A stretch of 64,000 bases of DNA from Myceligenerans salitolerans (GTDB lineage: Bacteria > Actinomycetota > Actinomycetes > Actinomycetales > Cellulomonadaceae). The stretch spans positions 62,001-126,000 of the forward strand of contig NZ_JAFMPK010000046.1 in assembly GCF_017349295.1 (NCBI RefSeq), read 5' to 3'. Positions 8,839-17,203 of the stretch are shown here, piece after piece; positions within the stretch are counted from its first letter, which is position 1, and the number at the start of each line of letters is the position of its first letter. The notes below the pieces were generated by a model. That model ran no database searches and had not been told where the DNA came from. It worked only from the letters and a program-made list of their open reading frames with translations. A program made the position numbers and the translations under genes.

Positions 8839-9393
8839 GTGAGCAGGACGGCGGGACGTGACCGGGAAGCGACGCGACGCGCACTGCTGGACGCCGCGGC
8901 GCGGGTGGTGCGCGAACGCGGGGTCTCAGGTTCGCTGGACGACGTCGCCCGCCGGGCGGGGGTCTCCAAGGGAGGCCTGCTCTACCACTTCTCCGGCAAG
9001 GACGAGCTCCTGCAGGCCCTGGTGGTCGACCGCCTGGAACGGTTCCGGGCCGCCGTCCTCGCCGACGTCGCCGCGGACGACGAAGGCCCCGGGCGCCTCG
9101 TGCGGGCCTATGTCCGCGTGACCATCGACGCGGCGAAGGACGCCGCGGCCGCCCGCGAGGAGCTGGCGCTCATCGCGCACCTGTCCACCGTCGAGGCGGT
9201 CGGCGACCTCGCGCGGCAGGACTCGCGCCGGTGGCGCGAGGACCTCCGCGAGGACGGGCTGCCCGACGACCTGTGCGCTCTGGTCGTCGCGGCCGCCGAC
9301 GGCGCCAGCGCCCAGCCGATCTGGGGCGACGAGTCGTCGGCGGCCGAGCTGGAGGCGCTGCGTGACCGCCTTCTGGAGATGACCCGCGCGTAA
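8839..9393 (+). CDS. TetR family transcriptional regulator
   Basis: A 184-residue TetR repressor. The N-terminal helix-turn-helix is clear: TRRALLDAAARVVRERG, then SLDDVARRAGVSKGGLLYHF. The C-terminal ligand domain is helical and of unknown specificity. I chose the GTG at 8839 because GGAGGGG (8823-8829) is placed 9 bases upstream, while an ATG at 8797 lacks one and adds residues that do not belong to the family. It is divergent from the MFS exporter across a perfect palindrome, so it most likely represses the exporter and itself. Confidence 0.9.
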   Translation: MSRTAGRDREATRRALLDAAARVVRERGVSGSLDDVARRAGVSKGGLLYHFSGKDELLQALVVDRLERFRAAVLADVAADDEGPGRLVRAYVRVTIDAAKDAAAAREELALIAHLSTVEAVGDLARQDSRRWREDLREDGLPDDLCALVVAAADGASAQPIWGDESSAAELEALRDRLLEMTRA

Positions 9394-9400
9394 CGCCGTC

Positions 9401-9421
9401 GCCCCTGGCCACGCCAGGGGC
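9401..9421 (+). terminator. Terminator hairpin after tetR
   Basis: GCCCCTGGC (9401-9409) and GCCAGGGGC (9413-9421) form a perfect 9-bp stem with a 3-base loop, 8 bases after the stop codon. No T-run follows, which is common in this type of genome. Confidence 0.75.
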
Positions 9422-9486
9422 GGGCAAGGCTCTTCGCATCCGGGCTCACCGCTGCCACGGCGAGCAGTCCCCCGGGCGGCGCCGTG

Positions 9487-9498
9487 TGACGGCCGTCA
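9487..9498. promoter_or_regulatory. 12-bp palindrome upstream of the cytochrome b gene
   Basis: TGACGGCCGTCA is a perfect palindrome 55 bases before the start codon. It may be an operator; nothing else supports this. Confidence 0.25.
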
Positions 9499-9552
9499 TA
9501 TCACGTCCGTCCGCGCCGGCCGGTCGACGGGATGACAGCAACGGAGGTCGTC

Positions 9553-11049
9553 ATGCGAAGAAATCCTGTCCGCCGGCGTGACCCGCTCACCGCGTTCGGC
9601 CAGGGGCCGGCCGCGACGCTCGGACAACGGCGCGTCCACCTGCACTGGGCGAACCTGTTCGGCGTGGTGTCGTTCGCCTGCCTGCTCGTGCTGGCCGCCA
9701 CGGGGGTCGTGCTGATGTTCACGTACGTGCCCTCGGGCGACCTGGTCACGTACGACGGGCCCCACGAGCCGCTGGCCGGTGCGCGGGTCAGCAAGGCGTT
9801 CGACTCGACGATGGAGATCTCGTTCGAGCAGGCGGGCGGGATGCTGATCCGTCAGACCCATCACTGGGCAGGTCTCGTGCTCCCGGCCGCGATGATCCTG
9901 CAGCTGCTCGCGCTCTTCTTCACGGGCGGGTTCCGCCGGCCCCGCCGGGCGGGCTGGGTGCTCCTCACCCTTGCCTTTCTCACCGTGCTCGTCGCCGGCT
10001 GGAGCGGCTACGCCCTGCCCGACGACATGCTCTCGGGAACCGGCCTGCGAATCGTCGAGGGAGTGATGCTCGGCATCCCCGTGGTCGGTACGTGGCTCGC
10101 GTCCTGGACCTTCGGCGGCAGGTTTCCCGGCGAGGTCGTCGAGAACCTGTATCCCGTGCACGTGGTGGTCACCCCGGCACTGATCGCCGTCCTGCTCCTG
10201 GCGCGTGCCCGGCTGGCGTACGTCCGCGGCTCCGCGCGCCCGGCCGCCGCCGCGCGGTCGCCGCACGCGACGCTCGGCATGCGTCTGTGGCCGGACGCCG
10301 CGCTGCGCGCGGCCGGCCTGAGCGCGATCACCGCCGCGGTGCTGGTACTCCTGGGGGCCACCTCCACCATCAGCCCGATCGGGTCGTACGGCCCGACGGC
10401 GGCCGGAGACGTCGGGGCCGGGAGCCAGCCCGACTGGTACATGGGTTTCCTCGACGGCGCCCTGCGCCTGGTCCCCGCGGGTTGGGAGGCCGAATGGTTC
10501 GGCTGGACGTGGACCTTCGCCGTTCTCGTCCCGCTGCTGGTGGTCGGCGGCTACTTCCTTCTCGTCGTCGTCCACCCGTTCGTGGCGGACTGGGTCACGG
10601 GCGACACCGTCGAGCACCACGTCCTGGACCGGCCGCGGAACGTTCCGGCGCGCACGGGGCTCGGCGTCGCCGGCATGGTGTTCTACGGGGTGCTGTGGGC
10701 CGCGGGCGGTGCCGACATCCTCGCCACCGCGTTCGGCCTCACCGTCGAGTCGGTCATCACCGTGCTGCAGGTCGCGCTCGTGACCGGCCCGCCGCTGTCG
10801 TTCGAGGCGACACGGCGGATATGCGTGGGGCTCCGGCGCAGGGACCGTGAGATCGCTCGGCACGGGTACGCCACGGGGCGGATCGTCCGCCTGGCCTCCG
10901 GCGAGTACGTCGAGGTGCGCCGGCCGGTTCCCGGGCCGGAACTCGCGCGCCTGGAGGTCCCGGGCGGGGCGCCGGCGACACGCGGCGAAGCCTTGCGGTC
11001 CCGTGACCCGCGCCCTCAGCGTCCCGCACGCACCAGCCCCGACTCGTAG
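9553..11049 (+). CDS. Orphan QcrB-like cytochrome b, lacking two heme ligands
   Basis: A 498-residue membrane protein clearly related to cytochrome b of the actinobacterial bc1 complex (QcrB). It has LIRQTHHWAGL in helix B, FFTGGFRRPR after it, and the Qo-site motif PDWY (PEWY in most). His103 (helix B) and His203 (helix D) match the heme bL ligands. The positions of the heme bH ligands are Gln117 and Arg218 instead of His, so only one heme is expected. No qcrA, qcrC or oxidase genes are nearby. The start at 9553 has GGAGG 5 bases upstream. The 3' end overlaps the convergent response-regulator gene by 34 bases. Its role is unknown: a quinol-linked electron carrier, a sensor, or a decaying paralogue are all possible. 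Confidence 0.8.
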   Translation: MRRNPVRRRDPLTAFGQGPAATLGQRRVHLHWANLFGVVSFACLLVLAATGVVLMFTYVPSGDLVTYDGPHEPLAGARVSKAFDSTMEISFEQAGGMLIRQTHHWAGLVLPAAMILQLLALFFTGGFRRPRRAGWVLLTLAFLTVLVAGWSGYALPDDMLSGTGLRIVEGVMLGIPVVGTWLASWTFGGRFPGEVVENLYPVHVVVTPALIAVLLLARARLAYVRGSARPAAAARSPHATLGMRLWPDAALRAAGLSAITAAVLVLLGATSTISPIGSYGPTAAGDVGAGSQPDWYMGFLDGALRLVPAGWEAEWFGWTWTFAVLVPLLVVGGYFLLVVVHPFVADWVTGDTVEHHVLDRPRNVPARTGLGVAGMVFYGVLWAAGGADILATAFGLTVESVITVLQVALVTGPPLSFEATRRICVGLRRRDREIARHGYATGRIVRLASGEYVEVRRPVPGPELARLEVPGGAPATRGEALRSRDPRPQRPARTSPDS

Positions 11050-11705
11050 GCGCGCACCACCATCTGGGTCCGGTCGCGCAGGCCGAGCTTGTTGAGGATC
11101 CGTGACACGTGCGTCTTGACGGTCTGTTCGGCGAGGACCAGCGTGTCGGCGATCTCCGCGTTGGACTGGCCTGCCGCCACCTGGCGCATGACGTCGAGCT
11201 CCCGGTCGGTGAGCCCGGACAGTGTCGCGTCGGGGCGGCTCCGCGCCTCCGGCCGCGCCGCGTAGTCGGCGATGAGCGCCCGCGTGATCTTGGGGGAGAG
11301 CAGCGCCTCCCCCTCGGCCACCACCCGGACCGCGTGGGTCAGCTCCTCCGGCGGCGAGTCCTTCAGCAGGAAGCCGCTCGCGCCGGCGCGCAGCGCGGCG
11401 AACACGTAGTCGTCCGCGTCGAACGTCGTCAGCATGATCACCTTGGGCGGCGTGCCGGGTGCCGCGAGGATCGCGCGTGTCGCGTCCAGGCCGTTCACGC
11501 CGGGCATGCGGATGTCCATCAGCACCACATCGGGCCGTGTGCGGCGCACGATCCCCGTGATGCCCGCACCGTCGTCGGCCGTGCCGACCACCGTGATGCC
11601 CTCGTGGGCATCCAGGAGCGCCGCGAAGCCGGCGCGGATCATCGACTGGTCGTCGACGACCAGGACGCGGATCTCCCGCGCGGTGCCGTCGGAGGTGAAC
11701 GCCAT
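11016..11705 (-). CDS. NarL/LuxR-type response regulator (DesR-like)
   Basis: A 229-residue two-component regulator. The receiver domain has acidic residues in VLVVDDQ and the phosphorylation site Asp64 in VVLMDIRMPG; the switch Thr and Lys are in MLTTF and FLLKDSPP. The C-terminal LuxR-type helix-turn-helix is LTDRELDVMRQVAAGQSNAEIA with TVKTHVSRILNKLGL. TAGGTT lies 6 bases before the ATG with no ribosome site, so the mRNA is probably leaderless. It is divergent from a histidine kinase that precedes a fatty-acid desaturase, the arrangement expected of a membrane-fluidity system. Confidence 0.92.
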   Translation of the reverse strand: MAFTSDGTAREIRVLVVDDQSMIRAGFAALLDAHEGITVVGTADDGAGITGIVRRTRPDVVLMDIRMPGVNGLDATRAILAAPGTPPKVIMLTTFDADDYVFAALRAGASGFLLKDSPPEELTHAVRVVAEGEALLSPKITRALIADYAARPEARSRPDATLSGLTDRELDVMRQVAAGQSNAEIADTLVLAEQTVKTHVSRILNKLGLRDRTQMVVRAYESGLVRAGR

Positions 11706-11793
11706 GACCTCAACCTATCCCGGCGCGAACCGGGCCGAGCTTGGCTCCTGGGAGTGACGCCGAGGTCCGTACCGGACGCCTACTCTGACCCTG

Positions 11794-13044
11794 ATGGACA
11801 GCACCCGCGAACGCCGCCTCCCCGCGGTCATGCGCGCCCTGACGAGGACCGACGACGCCACCGTCTCACCCGCACGCCGCGCCGTGGTGTGGCTCTGGAC
11901 GATCGTCTCGGTCGGCACGGTCGTGCTCGTCGCCGTCGGGTGGCCGGTCACGGCCTCGGGCTACGGCACCCACCCGCTCGCGGCCATGGTGGGCACCCTC
12001 GTGCACTGCGCCGCCGTGGCACTGGCGGTGCGGTGGCCGTGGGCGGGCCTGGGCGCGTCGATCGCCGGGGCGCTGGTCCTGATCCCGATCACCGCCGGGG
12101 CCGCGCCCGAGTGGCCCTGGCCGTGGCCGGTCACCGTGCTGCTCGCGCACTGCCTCACCGTGTTCGTCCTGGCCCTGCGCCATCCCTGGTACTGGGCGGC
12201 GTCGCTCTGGTCGGCCGGGGCGATGCTCACGGTCCTGGCGCCGGCCGCCGTCAGGCACCCGGCCGACGACGCCGTCATGGCCAACGGCGTGGTGCTGCTC
12301 TCGGTGAGCGGCGCCTTCGCTCTCGTGGGGCTTCTCGTCCGGCTGTGGATCGCCAGCGTGGGCCGCGTCGAGGAGGCCCAGCGGCTCAGCGCGGCGGAGG
12401 TCGCCCGGCGCCGTGAGCTGGAGGAACGCAACCGCATCGCCCGCGAGCTGCACGATGTCGTCGCACACTCCATGTCCGTCATCACCGTCCAGGCCACGAC
12501 GGCCGGTTACCGTCTGCCCGGGCTCGACGACGCCGTCCAGCGGGAGTTCGCCGAGATCGCCGCCTCCTCCCGTCGCGCGCTGGGCGAGATGCGCGGCCTG
12601 CTCGGCATCCTGCGCGGGCACGACACCGCGCCCACCGCGCCGCTGCCAGGCCTTCCCGACGTCGCCGGCCTCGTGGACTCCACCCGCGCCTCGGGCGTCG
12701 AGATCACGTACTCCGGTACCGACGCCGAGGTGCCCGACGCTGTCGGGCTCACGGCGTTCCGCGTCGTCCAGGAGGCGCTGAGCAACGCCCTGCGGCACGC
12801 CCCCGGCTCGCCCGTCGCGGTCACCGTCTCCGACGACGGGCACGACCTCACGGTGCGCGTCGCCAACTCCGCCCCCGAGCGGGTCGCGGAGCCGGCGCCC
12901 GGCGCCCGGCTCGGCCTGGCCGGCATCCGCGAGCGTGTCGGTGCCCTGCGCGGCACCGTGACGGCGGACGTGACGCCCGACGGCGGTTTCCAGCTCGTCG
13001 CCGTCATCCCCGTGGTCGAGGACGAGGACCCGCTACTCACGTAG
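11794..13044 (+). CDS. HisKA_3-type sensor histidine kinase (DesK-like)
   Basis: A 416-residue membrane sensor kinase. Five or six hydrophobic segments fill residues 28-190 with almost no extracytoplasmic loop, so the signal is probably sensed in the membrane. The dimerisation domain is ERNRIARELHDVVAHSMSVI with the phospho-acceptor His220. The ATPase domain shows VVQEALSNALRHA (N box) and GLAGIRERVGALRG (G box). TACTCT lies 7 bases before the ATG, so translation is probably leaderless. It is divergent from its response regulator and 62 bases upstream of the desaturase gene. Confidence 0.92.
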   Translation: MDSTRERRLPAVMRALTRTDDATVSPARRAVVWLWTIVSVGTVVLVAVGWPVTASGYGTHPLAAMVGTLVHCAAVALAVRWPWAGLGASIAGALVLIPITAGAAPEWPWPWPVTVLLAHCLTVFVLALRHPWYWAASLWSAGAMLTVLAPAAVRHPADDAVMANGVVLLSVSGAFALVGLLVRLWIASVGRVEEAQRLSAAEVARRRELEERNRIARELHDVVAHSMSVITVQATTAGYRLPGLDDAVQREFAEIAASSRRALGEMRGLLGILRGHDTAPTAPLPGLPDVAGLVDSTRASGVEITYSGTDAEVPDAVGLTAFRVVQEALSNALRHAPGSPVAVTVSDDGHDLTVRVANSAPERVAEPAPGARLGLAGIRERVGALRGTVTADVTPDGGFQLVAVIPVVEDEDPLLT

Positions 13045-13106
13045 GGGGTGAACTTGGCTCTCGCGGGGGACGCGCGCCACGTGAACTCGTTCGTAGGTTG
13101 ACGAGC

Positions 13107-14258
13107 ATGACGATCGACAGCCCGGCCCGACCGGCCTCCCCGGCCCGACCGGCCTCCCCGGCCCGACCGGCCTCCCCGGCCCGCCCGGCCCGACCGGCTC
13201 GGCCCGTCCGGCCCCGCACCGCCCGCAACCCGCAGACCAACGACTACTTCGACCTCATGCGCCGCGTCGCCGACGCCGGTCTGATGGAGCGGCGGTTCCG
13301 CTGGTACGTCTGGCGGACGGTGGCCCTGGCCGCGCAACTGGCGGTCGCGTTCGTGCTGCTGCTGACGCTCGGCCAGACGTGGTGGCAGCTGCTCGTCGCG
13401 GCAGGGTTCGCCGTCGCCTTCACCCAGGGCGCCTTCCTCGCGCACGACGGCGCCCACCAGCAGGTGTTCACCAGCGGCGCACGCAACGCCTGGTACTCCC
13501 GCGTCATCGGGAACCTCGTCGTCGGGCTGAGCTACGGGTGGTGGACCCGTAAGCACAACAAGCACCACGGCAACCCGAACGTGATCGGCAAGGACGGCGA
13601 CATCGCCACGGGAGCGCTCGTCTTCGTGCCCGGTGAGGCGGAAGGGCGTACCGGCCTGCTCGGCTGGGTGACCCGGCGCCAGGGCTGGCTGTTCTTCCCG
13701 TTGCTCACGCTGTTCGGACCGGTGTTCCACGCCAACGCCATCCAGGTCCTGGCCACCACGCCGGCGATCAAGCACCGGGCCGCCGAGGCGTGGCTGCTCG
13801 GCATCCGGCTGGTCGGCTTCCCGGTGCTCGTCATCGCGACACTCGGGCCGTGGCTCGGTGCGGCCTTCCTCGCGGTCCAGCTCGTCGTCTTCGGCGTCTA
13901 CATGGGGGCGGCGTTCGCTCCCAACCACAAGGGCATGCCGCTGATCCCGAAGGACGCCGACGTGGACTTCCTGCGCCGGCAGGTGCTCACCTCCCGCAAC
14001 ATCCGTGGCGGCCGGTTCGTCGACTGGGCGATGGGCGGCCTCAACCTTCAGGTCGAGCACCACGTGTTCCCGCGCATGGCGTCCGGCAACCTCCGGCGCG
14101 CCCAGCCGATCGTGCGGGAGTTCTGCGCCGAGCGCGGCATCCCGTACACGGAGACCGGGCTCCTGGAGTCCTACCGGATCGTGATCCGCTACCTCAACAG
14201 GGTGGGTCTCGGCCACGTCGACCCGATGGAGTGCCCGATCGCGGCACGCTACCGCTGA
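13107..14258 (+). CDS. Membrane fatty-acid desaturase with Pro/Ala/Arg repeat N-terminus
   Basis: A 383-residue acyl-lipid/acyl-CoA desaturase (di-iron membrane type). The three histidine boxes are HDGAHQ, HNKHH and QVEHHVFP. Gln in front of the last box is typical of front-end desaturases, and the N-terminus is not a cytochrome b5 domain. At least four hydrophobic segments lie between the boxes. Residues 6-35 are a PARPAS repeat encoded by an 18-bp tandem repeat. TAGGTT stands 7 bases before the ATG, so the mRNA may be leaderless. The gene follows a DesK-like kinase, which suggests temperature or fluidity control. Electron donor and double-bond position are unknown. Confidence 0.9.
   Translation: MTIDSPARPASPARPASPARPASPARPARPARPVRPRTARNPQTNDYFDLMRRVADAGLMERRFRWYVWRTVALAAQLAVAFVLLLTLGQTWWQLLVAAGFAVAFTQGAFLAHDGAHQQVFTSGARNAWYSRVIGNLVVGLSYGWWTRKHNKHHGNPNVIGKDGDIATGALVFVPGEAEGRTGLLGWVTRRQGWLFFPLLTLFGPVFHANAIQVLATTPAIKHRAAEAWLLGIRLVGFPVLVIATLGPWLGAAFLAVQLVVFGVYMGAAFAPNHKGMPLIPKDADVDFLRRQVLTSRNIRGGRFVDWAMGGLNLQVEHHVFPRMASGNLRRAQPIVREFCAERGIPYTETGLLESYRIVIRYLNRVGLGHVDPMECPIAARYR
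13122..13175 (+). repeat. 18-bp tandem repeat (3 perfect copies) in the desaturase coding region
   Basis: CCGGCCCGACCGGCCTCC is repeated exactly at 13122, 13140 and 13158, followed by a degenerate fourth copy. Each unit encodes six residues, so copy-number change keeps the frame. Confidence 0.9.
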
Positions 14259-14346
14259 CGGCGGGCCGGTGCGAGCCATGCCCTCGCCGGTACTCGCCAC
14301 CGGTGACACCCGGGGCACCGGTCCCGGCCCGACGGCTCGCGGTCGT

Positions 14347-15858
14347 TCAGGACTGCACCGATGCCCCGACCAGCCAGGCCGTGAGCACGACGATCACGAC
14401 CATGAGCGCGGTCTCCCGGCCGGCGCCGCGCCGTAGCGAGCCGATCGCCGTCCGGGAGCGCCCCGCGTGGCGCACCACCGCACGGCGCCGTGCCGTGAGT
14501 CTGGGCACGACGTCGAAGTGGTTGTACGCGCCGATCGCTCCGACGACGACCACCACCCCGACCTTGGCCAGCAGGAACCACCCCCAGGTGCTCTCCCAGA
14601 GCTGGGCCGGGCGGTCGAGGACGGCGGCCGCCAGCACCACGCCGGCCGCGCCGACCACCGCGACGGACACGGCCGCGACGACGGAGAAGCGCGCCCCCAG
14701 CAGCGCGGCGTCGAGCTCGCGTCCGTCCCGCCGCCGGGTGCGCAGCAGGAGCCCGATCGCGACGACACCGCCCACCCACGTGGCGGCCGCGGCGAGATGC
14801 GCCACGTCGGCGGTCACGACGAGCCATCGCGGCTCGACGGTGTTGCTGTGGCCGCTGACGACCTGTCCGGCACCGATCAGCGCGGCGCCGAGGACCGCCG
14901 GCCACGAGGCCCGCAGCGTGCGCCACGCGCCCGCCGCCACGGCCACGGCACCGGCAGCCTGGAGGCCGACGTCCCAGATGGTCGTGCCCGTGAGCGAGTC
15001 GGCGACCGCGGAGGGCGACACCGCCGCCGCGAGATCACCGTGCGCCACCAGCACCGATCTGGCCATGACGCGGACGGCCAGGCCGAGGAGGACCAGCGCG
15101 CCGGCCCACCGGACGAGCCGCAGCACGGTCGGCGCGTCCTCCACGTCGCGACGGCGCAGCACGAGACCCGTGAACGCCAGGCCGCCGGCGGCGACCAGCC
15201 CGCCCCAGAGCGCGGTGGCGCTGCCCAGCCGGGCGACCGCGTTCGCGGCGTTCGTCGCGGGAGTGTCCATCGTGGCGGGATCGTGACCCGTGTCGTGGTG
15301 CGTGCCGGCGTGCGCCGCGGAGTCGCCGCCGGAGGCGGCGTCGCCCGCGGCATCACCGCTGCCGGCGTCGCCGTCGGCGTCCGCCGGGCCCGTCGCGTCG
15401 GCGGACGGCGTGTCGGCGGACGGCGTGCCGGCGGCTCCGGCAGACCCGCCCGAGCCCTCGCCGGCCACGGTGAAGCCGAAGGAGCCCTCCAGCGGATGGC
15501 CGTCCTGAGCCGCGGCGTACCAGGTCACGGTGTAGTCGCCGGGGCCCAGCGGATCTCCGGGGGTCGCCGTCAGGACGAGACCGTCCTCGGCTGGGGCGAC
15601 GTCGGCCTCGACGGTGCCCTCCGGACCGTCGATCACCACACCGTCGCCGAGCACGCTCACCGGCAGCGTGAAACGCAGCGTGACCTCGGTCACCGGGCGG
15701 CTCGACGTCGACCCGGCGGCGGGCGCCGTCGACTCGAGCCGGGTGTGCGCGCCGGCGGACGGCGCGCACCAGAGCGAGAGCAGAAGGGCGGCGATCAACG
15801 CGGCGGCAGTGCGGGGCACGACGACGCGGGGGTGCGCGCCGTCGGGGGTTCGGCGCAT
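14347..15858 (-). CDS. CopC-CopD fusion copper resistance/uptake membrane protein
   Basis: A 503-residue fusion. A signal peptide ends at SAGA-HT, leaving an N-terminal His as in the copper-binding CopC family (HTRLESTAPAAGS). The CopC domain runs to DGHPLEGSFGFTV. A Gly/Ala/Asp linker with a His-rich patch (HAGTHHDTGHDPATM) follows, then a CopD-type domain with about eight membrane segments, including GHSNTVEPRWLVVTADVAHL. Family members bind copper outside the membrane and move it or protect against it. The start at 15856-15858 has AGGAG about 8 bases upstream. It is the last of a DUF6153-DUF305-CopCD gene set on the minus strand. Confidence 0.92.
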   Translation of the reverse strand: MRRTPDGAHPRVVVPRTAAALIAALLLSLWCAPSAGAHTRLESTAPAAGSTSSRPVTEVTLRFTLPVSVLGDGVVIDGPEGTVEADVAPAEDGLVLTATPGDPLGPGDYTVTWYAAAQDGHPLEGSFGFTVAGEGSGGSAGAAGTPSADTPSADATGPADADGDAGSGDAAGDAASGGDSAAHAGTHHDTGHDPATMDTPATNAANAVARLGSATALWGGLVAAGGLAFTGLVLRRRDVEDAPTVLRLVRWAGALVLLGLAVRVMARSVLVAHGDLAAAVSPSAVADSLTGTTIWDVGLQAAGAVAVAAGAWRTLRASWPAVLGAALIGAGQVVSGHSNTVEPRWLVVTADVAHLAAAATWVGGVVAIGLLLRTRRRDGRELDAALLGARFSVVAAVSVAVVGAAGVVLAAAVLDRPAQLWESTWGWFLLAKVGVVVVVGAIGAYNHFDVVPRLTARRRAVVRHAGRSRTAIGSLRRGAGRETALMVVIVVLTAWLVGASVQS

Positions 15859-15917
15859 GGGGGGACTCCTTCGTGCACGGTGGTGCGCCGGCCGGGCGCC
15901 GGCGCACCACCTGTCGG

Positions 15918-16490
15918 TCACAGTGAGGCGAGGAGGTCTTGCATCTCGTCGATCTCGTCCTGCTGTGTGGCGACGATCGTCTGCGCCATCTCGATCGCAC
16001 CCGCGTCCTGACCGGACTCGATCTGCGTCTGCGCCATCTCGATCGCGCCCTGGTGGTGGGCGATCATCTGCTCCAGGAACAGGCGGTTCGCCTCCGCGCC
16101 GGAGGCGTCCTCCAGCATCCGCAGGTCCTCCTCCGACATCATGCCGTCCATCCCGGCGTGCCCGGAGTGCTCGGCGGTGCGCTCGGCGCCCCAGGCGTCC
16201 AGCCACCGGCCGAGCTCCTCGATCTCGGGCGCCTGCGCCTCCTTGACCTCGGTGGCGACGTCGGTGATCCGGGGGTCGACGCCGGGTTCGGCCAGGACCA
16301 CGTCCGCCATCTCGATCGCCTGCTCGTGGTGCGGGATCATCATCTGCGCGAACATGACGTCCGCGTCGTTGTGTCCTGCGTGCTCGCCGGCCGCCGTCGC
16401 GGTGTCCTGCGCGGGCTCCTCGGAACCCGCGCAGCCTGCGAGGGCGGCTGCGGCAGCCAGGGCAAGGACGGACATCAGGGTGTGCTTCAT
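15918..16490 (-). CDS. DUF305 family lipoprotein
   Basis: A 190-residue lipoprotein with lipobox LAGC (Cys20). It has two DUF305 units, each with the metal-binding-like pattern MIPHHEQAIEMADVVL and MIAHHQGAIEMAQTQI, separated by a Gly/Met/His segment (EHSGHAGMDGMM). DUF305 proteins form four-helix ferritin-like bundles, and the paired His and Met suggest copper or iron binding outside the cell. AGGAAAACCC precedes the ATG. It sits between DUF6153 and CopC-CopD genes, supporting a metal-handling role. Confidence 0.92.
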   Translation of the reverse strand: MKHTLMSVLALAAAAALAGCAGSEEPAQDTATAAGEHAGHNDADVMFAQMMIPHHEQAIEMADVVLAEPGVDPRITDVATEVKEAQAPEIEELGRWLDAWGAERTAEHSGHAGMDGMMSEEDLRMLEDASGAEANRLFLEQMIAHHQGAIEMAQTQIESGQDAGAIEMAQTIVATQQDEIDEMQDLLASL

Positions 16491-16588
16491 GGGTTTTCCT
16501 CGAACTCGTCTCGGGCAGTACTCATCGGCGCGGCCGCTCAGGCACGGTCACGCTCCGCGGGTCGGCGCGATGCGCGCCGCGGCCGGGT

Positions 16589-17107
16589 CTACGTCCGTGA
16601 GATGCAGAGTTCGTGCAAGGAAGGAGCGGCGACGGCGCGCACGCCGGTAAACACCGGGGTCATGGCCGCCGACGAGAGGAGCGGGGACCGCCACAGGAGC
16701 CGTCGCGCCGGCACGACGAGGGCGAGGAGCGCGACGAGGATCATCAGGCACATCGCCGTCGTGAGGTCGTGGCCGCCGCACCCGTCATGGCAGGCGCCCA
16801 CCTCCCGTTCCCCGGGCGTGCGGCTCTCCGGCGCCTGCCTCACCGATACGTCACCGGCGGCCGTGAGCCGCGCTGTCGCGTCCTGCTCTGCCGTGGTGCG
16901 TGCGGCGGCGACGCGTTCGGCCGTGGCCGGCTGGGCGGTGACGACAGGGGCCTCACCGTGCGGCACGTGGTGCATGTGCGCCGTCGGTGACCCGCTCATC
17001 GAGTGCATCGTGACCACGCCGAAGATCACCGTCAGGATCGCCAGTACCCCGATCGGACCTCGCCGGGGCCCACCGGCGACCGAACGGAGGAGGGAGATCA
17101 CGTGCAC
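16589..17107 (-). CDS. DUF6153 family membrane protein
   Basis: A 172-residue protein with an N-terminal hydrophobic segment (IGVLAILTVIFGVV), a His/Met-rich extracellular part (MHSMSGSPTAHMHHVPHG), and a second membrane segment. Just ahead of that segment is the cysteine pattern GACHDGCGGHDLTTAMC. This is the DUF6153 pattern found beside copper genes in actinobacteria. TAGCCT lies 7 bases before the GTG at 17105-17107, suggesting a leaderless mRNA that starts the DUF6153-DUF305-CopCD operon. A GTG two codons later is also possible. Function is unknown; metal binding is inferred. Confidence 0.75.
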   Translation of the reverse strand: MHVISLLRSVAGGPRRGPIGVLAILTVIFGVVTMHSMSGSPTAHMHHVPHGEAPVVTAQPATAERVAAARTTAEQDATARLTAAGDVSVRQAPESRTPGEREVGACHDGCGGHDLTTAMCLMILVALLALVVPARRLLWRSPLLSSAAMTPVFTGVRAVAAPSLHELCISRT

Positions 17108-17203
17108 GGCACGGAGGCTATCCCACTGTCGGCGTCCAGGGAACCGGCGCGGTACACGCGGAAGCCGCCGCCGTCGTTCCCGAGCGCCTGGCCCGCGTGG
17201 CGG

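Noticed and set aside
9532-9552. Upstream ATG for the cytochrome b gene
   Set aside because: The ATG at 9553 has GGAGG at the right distance; the earlier ATG has none.
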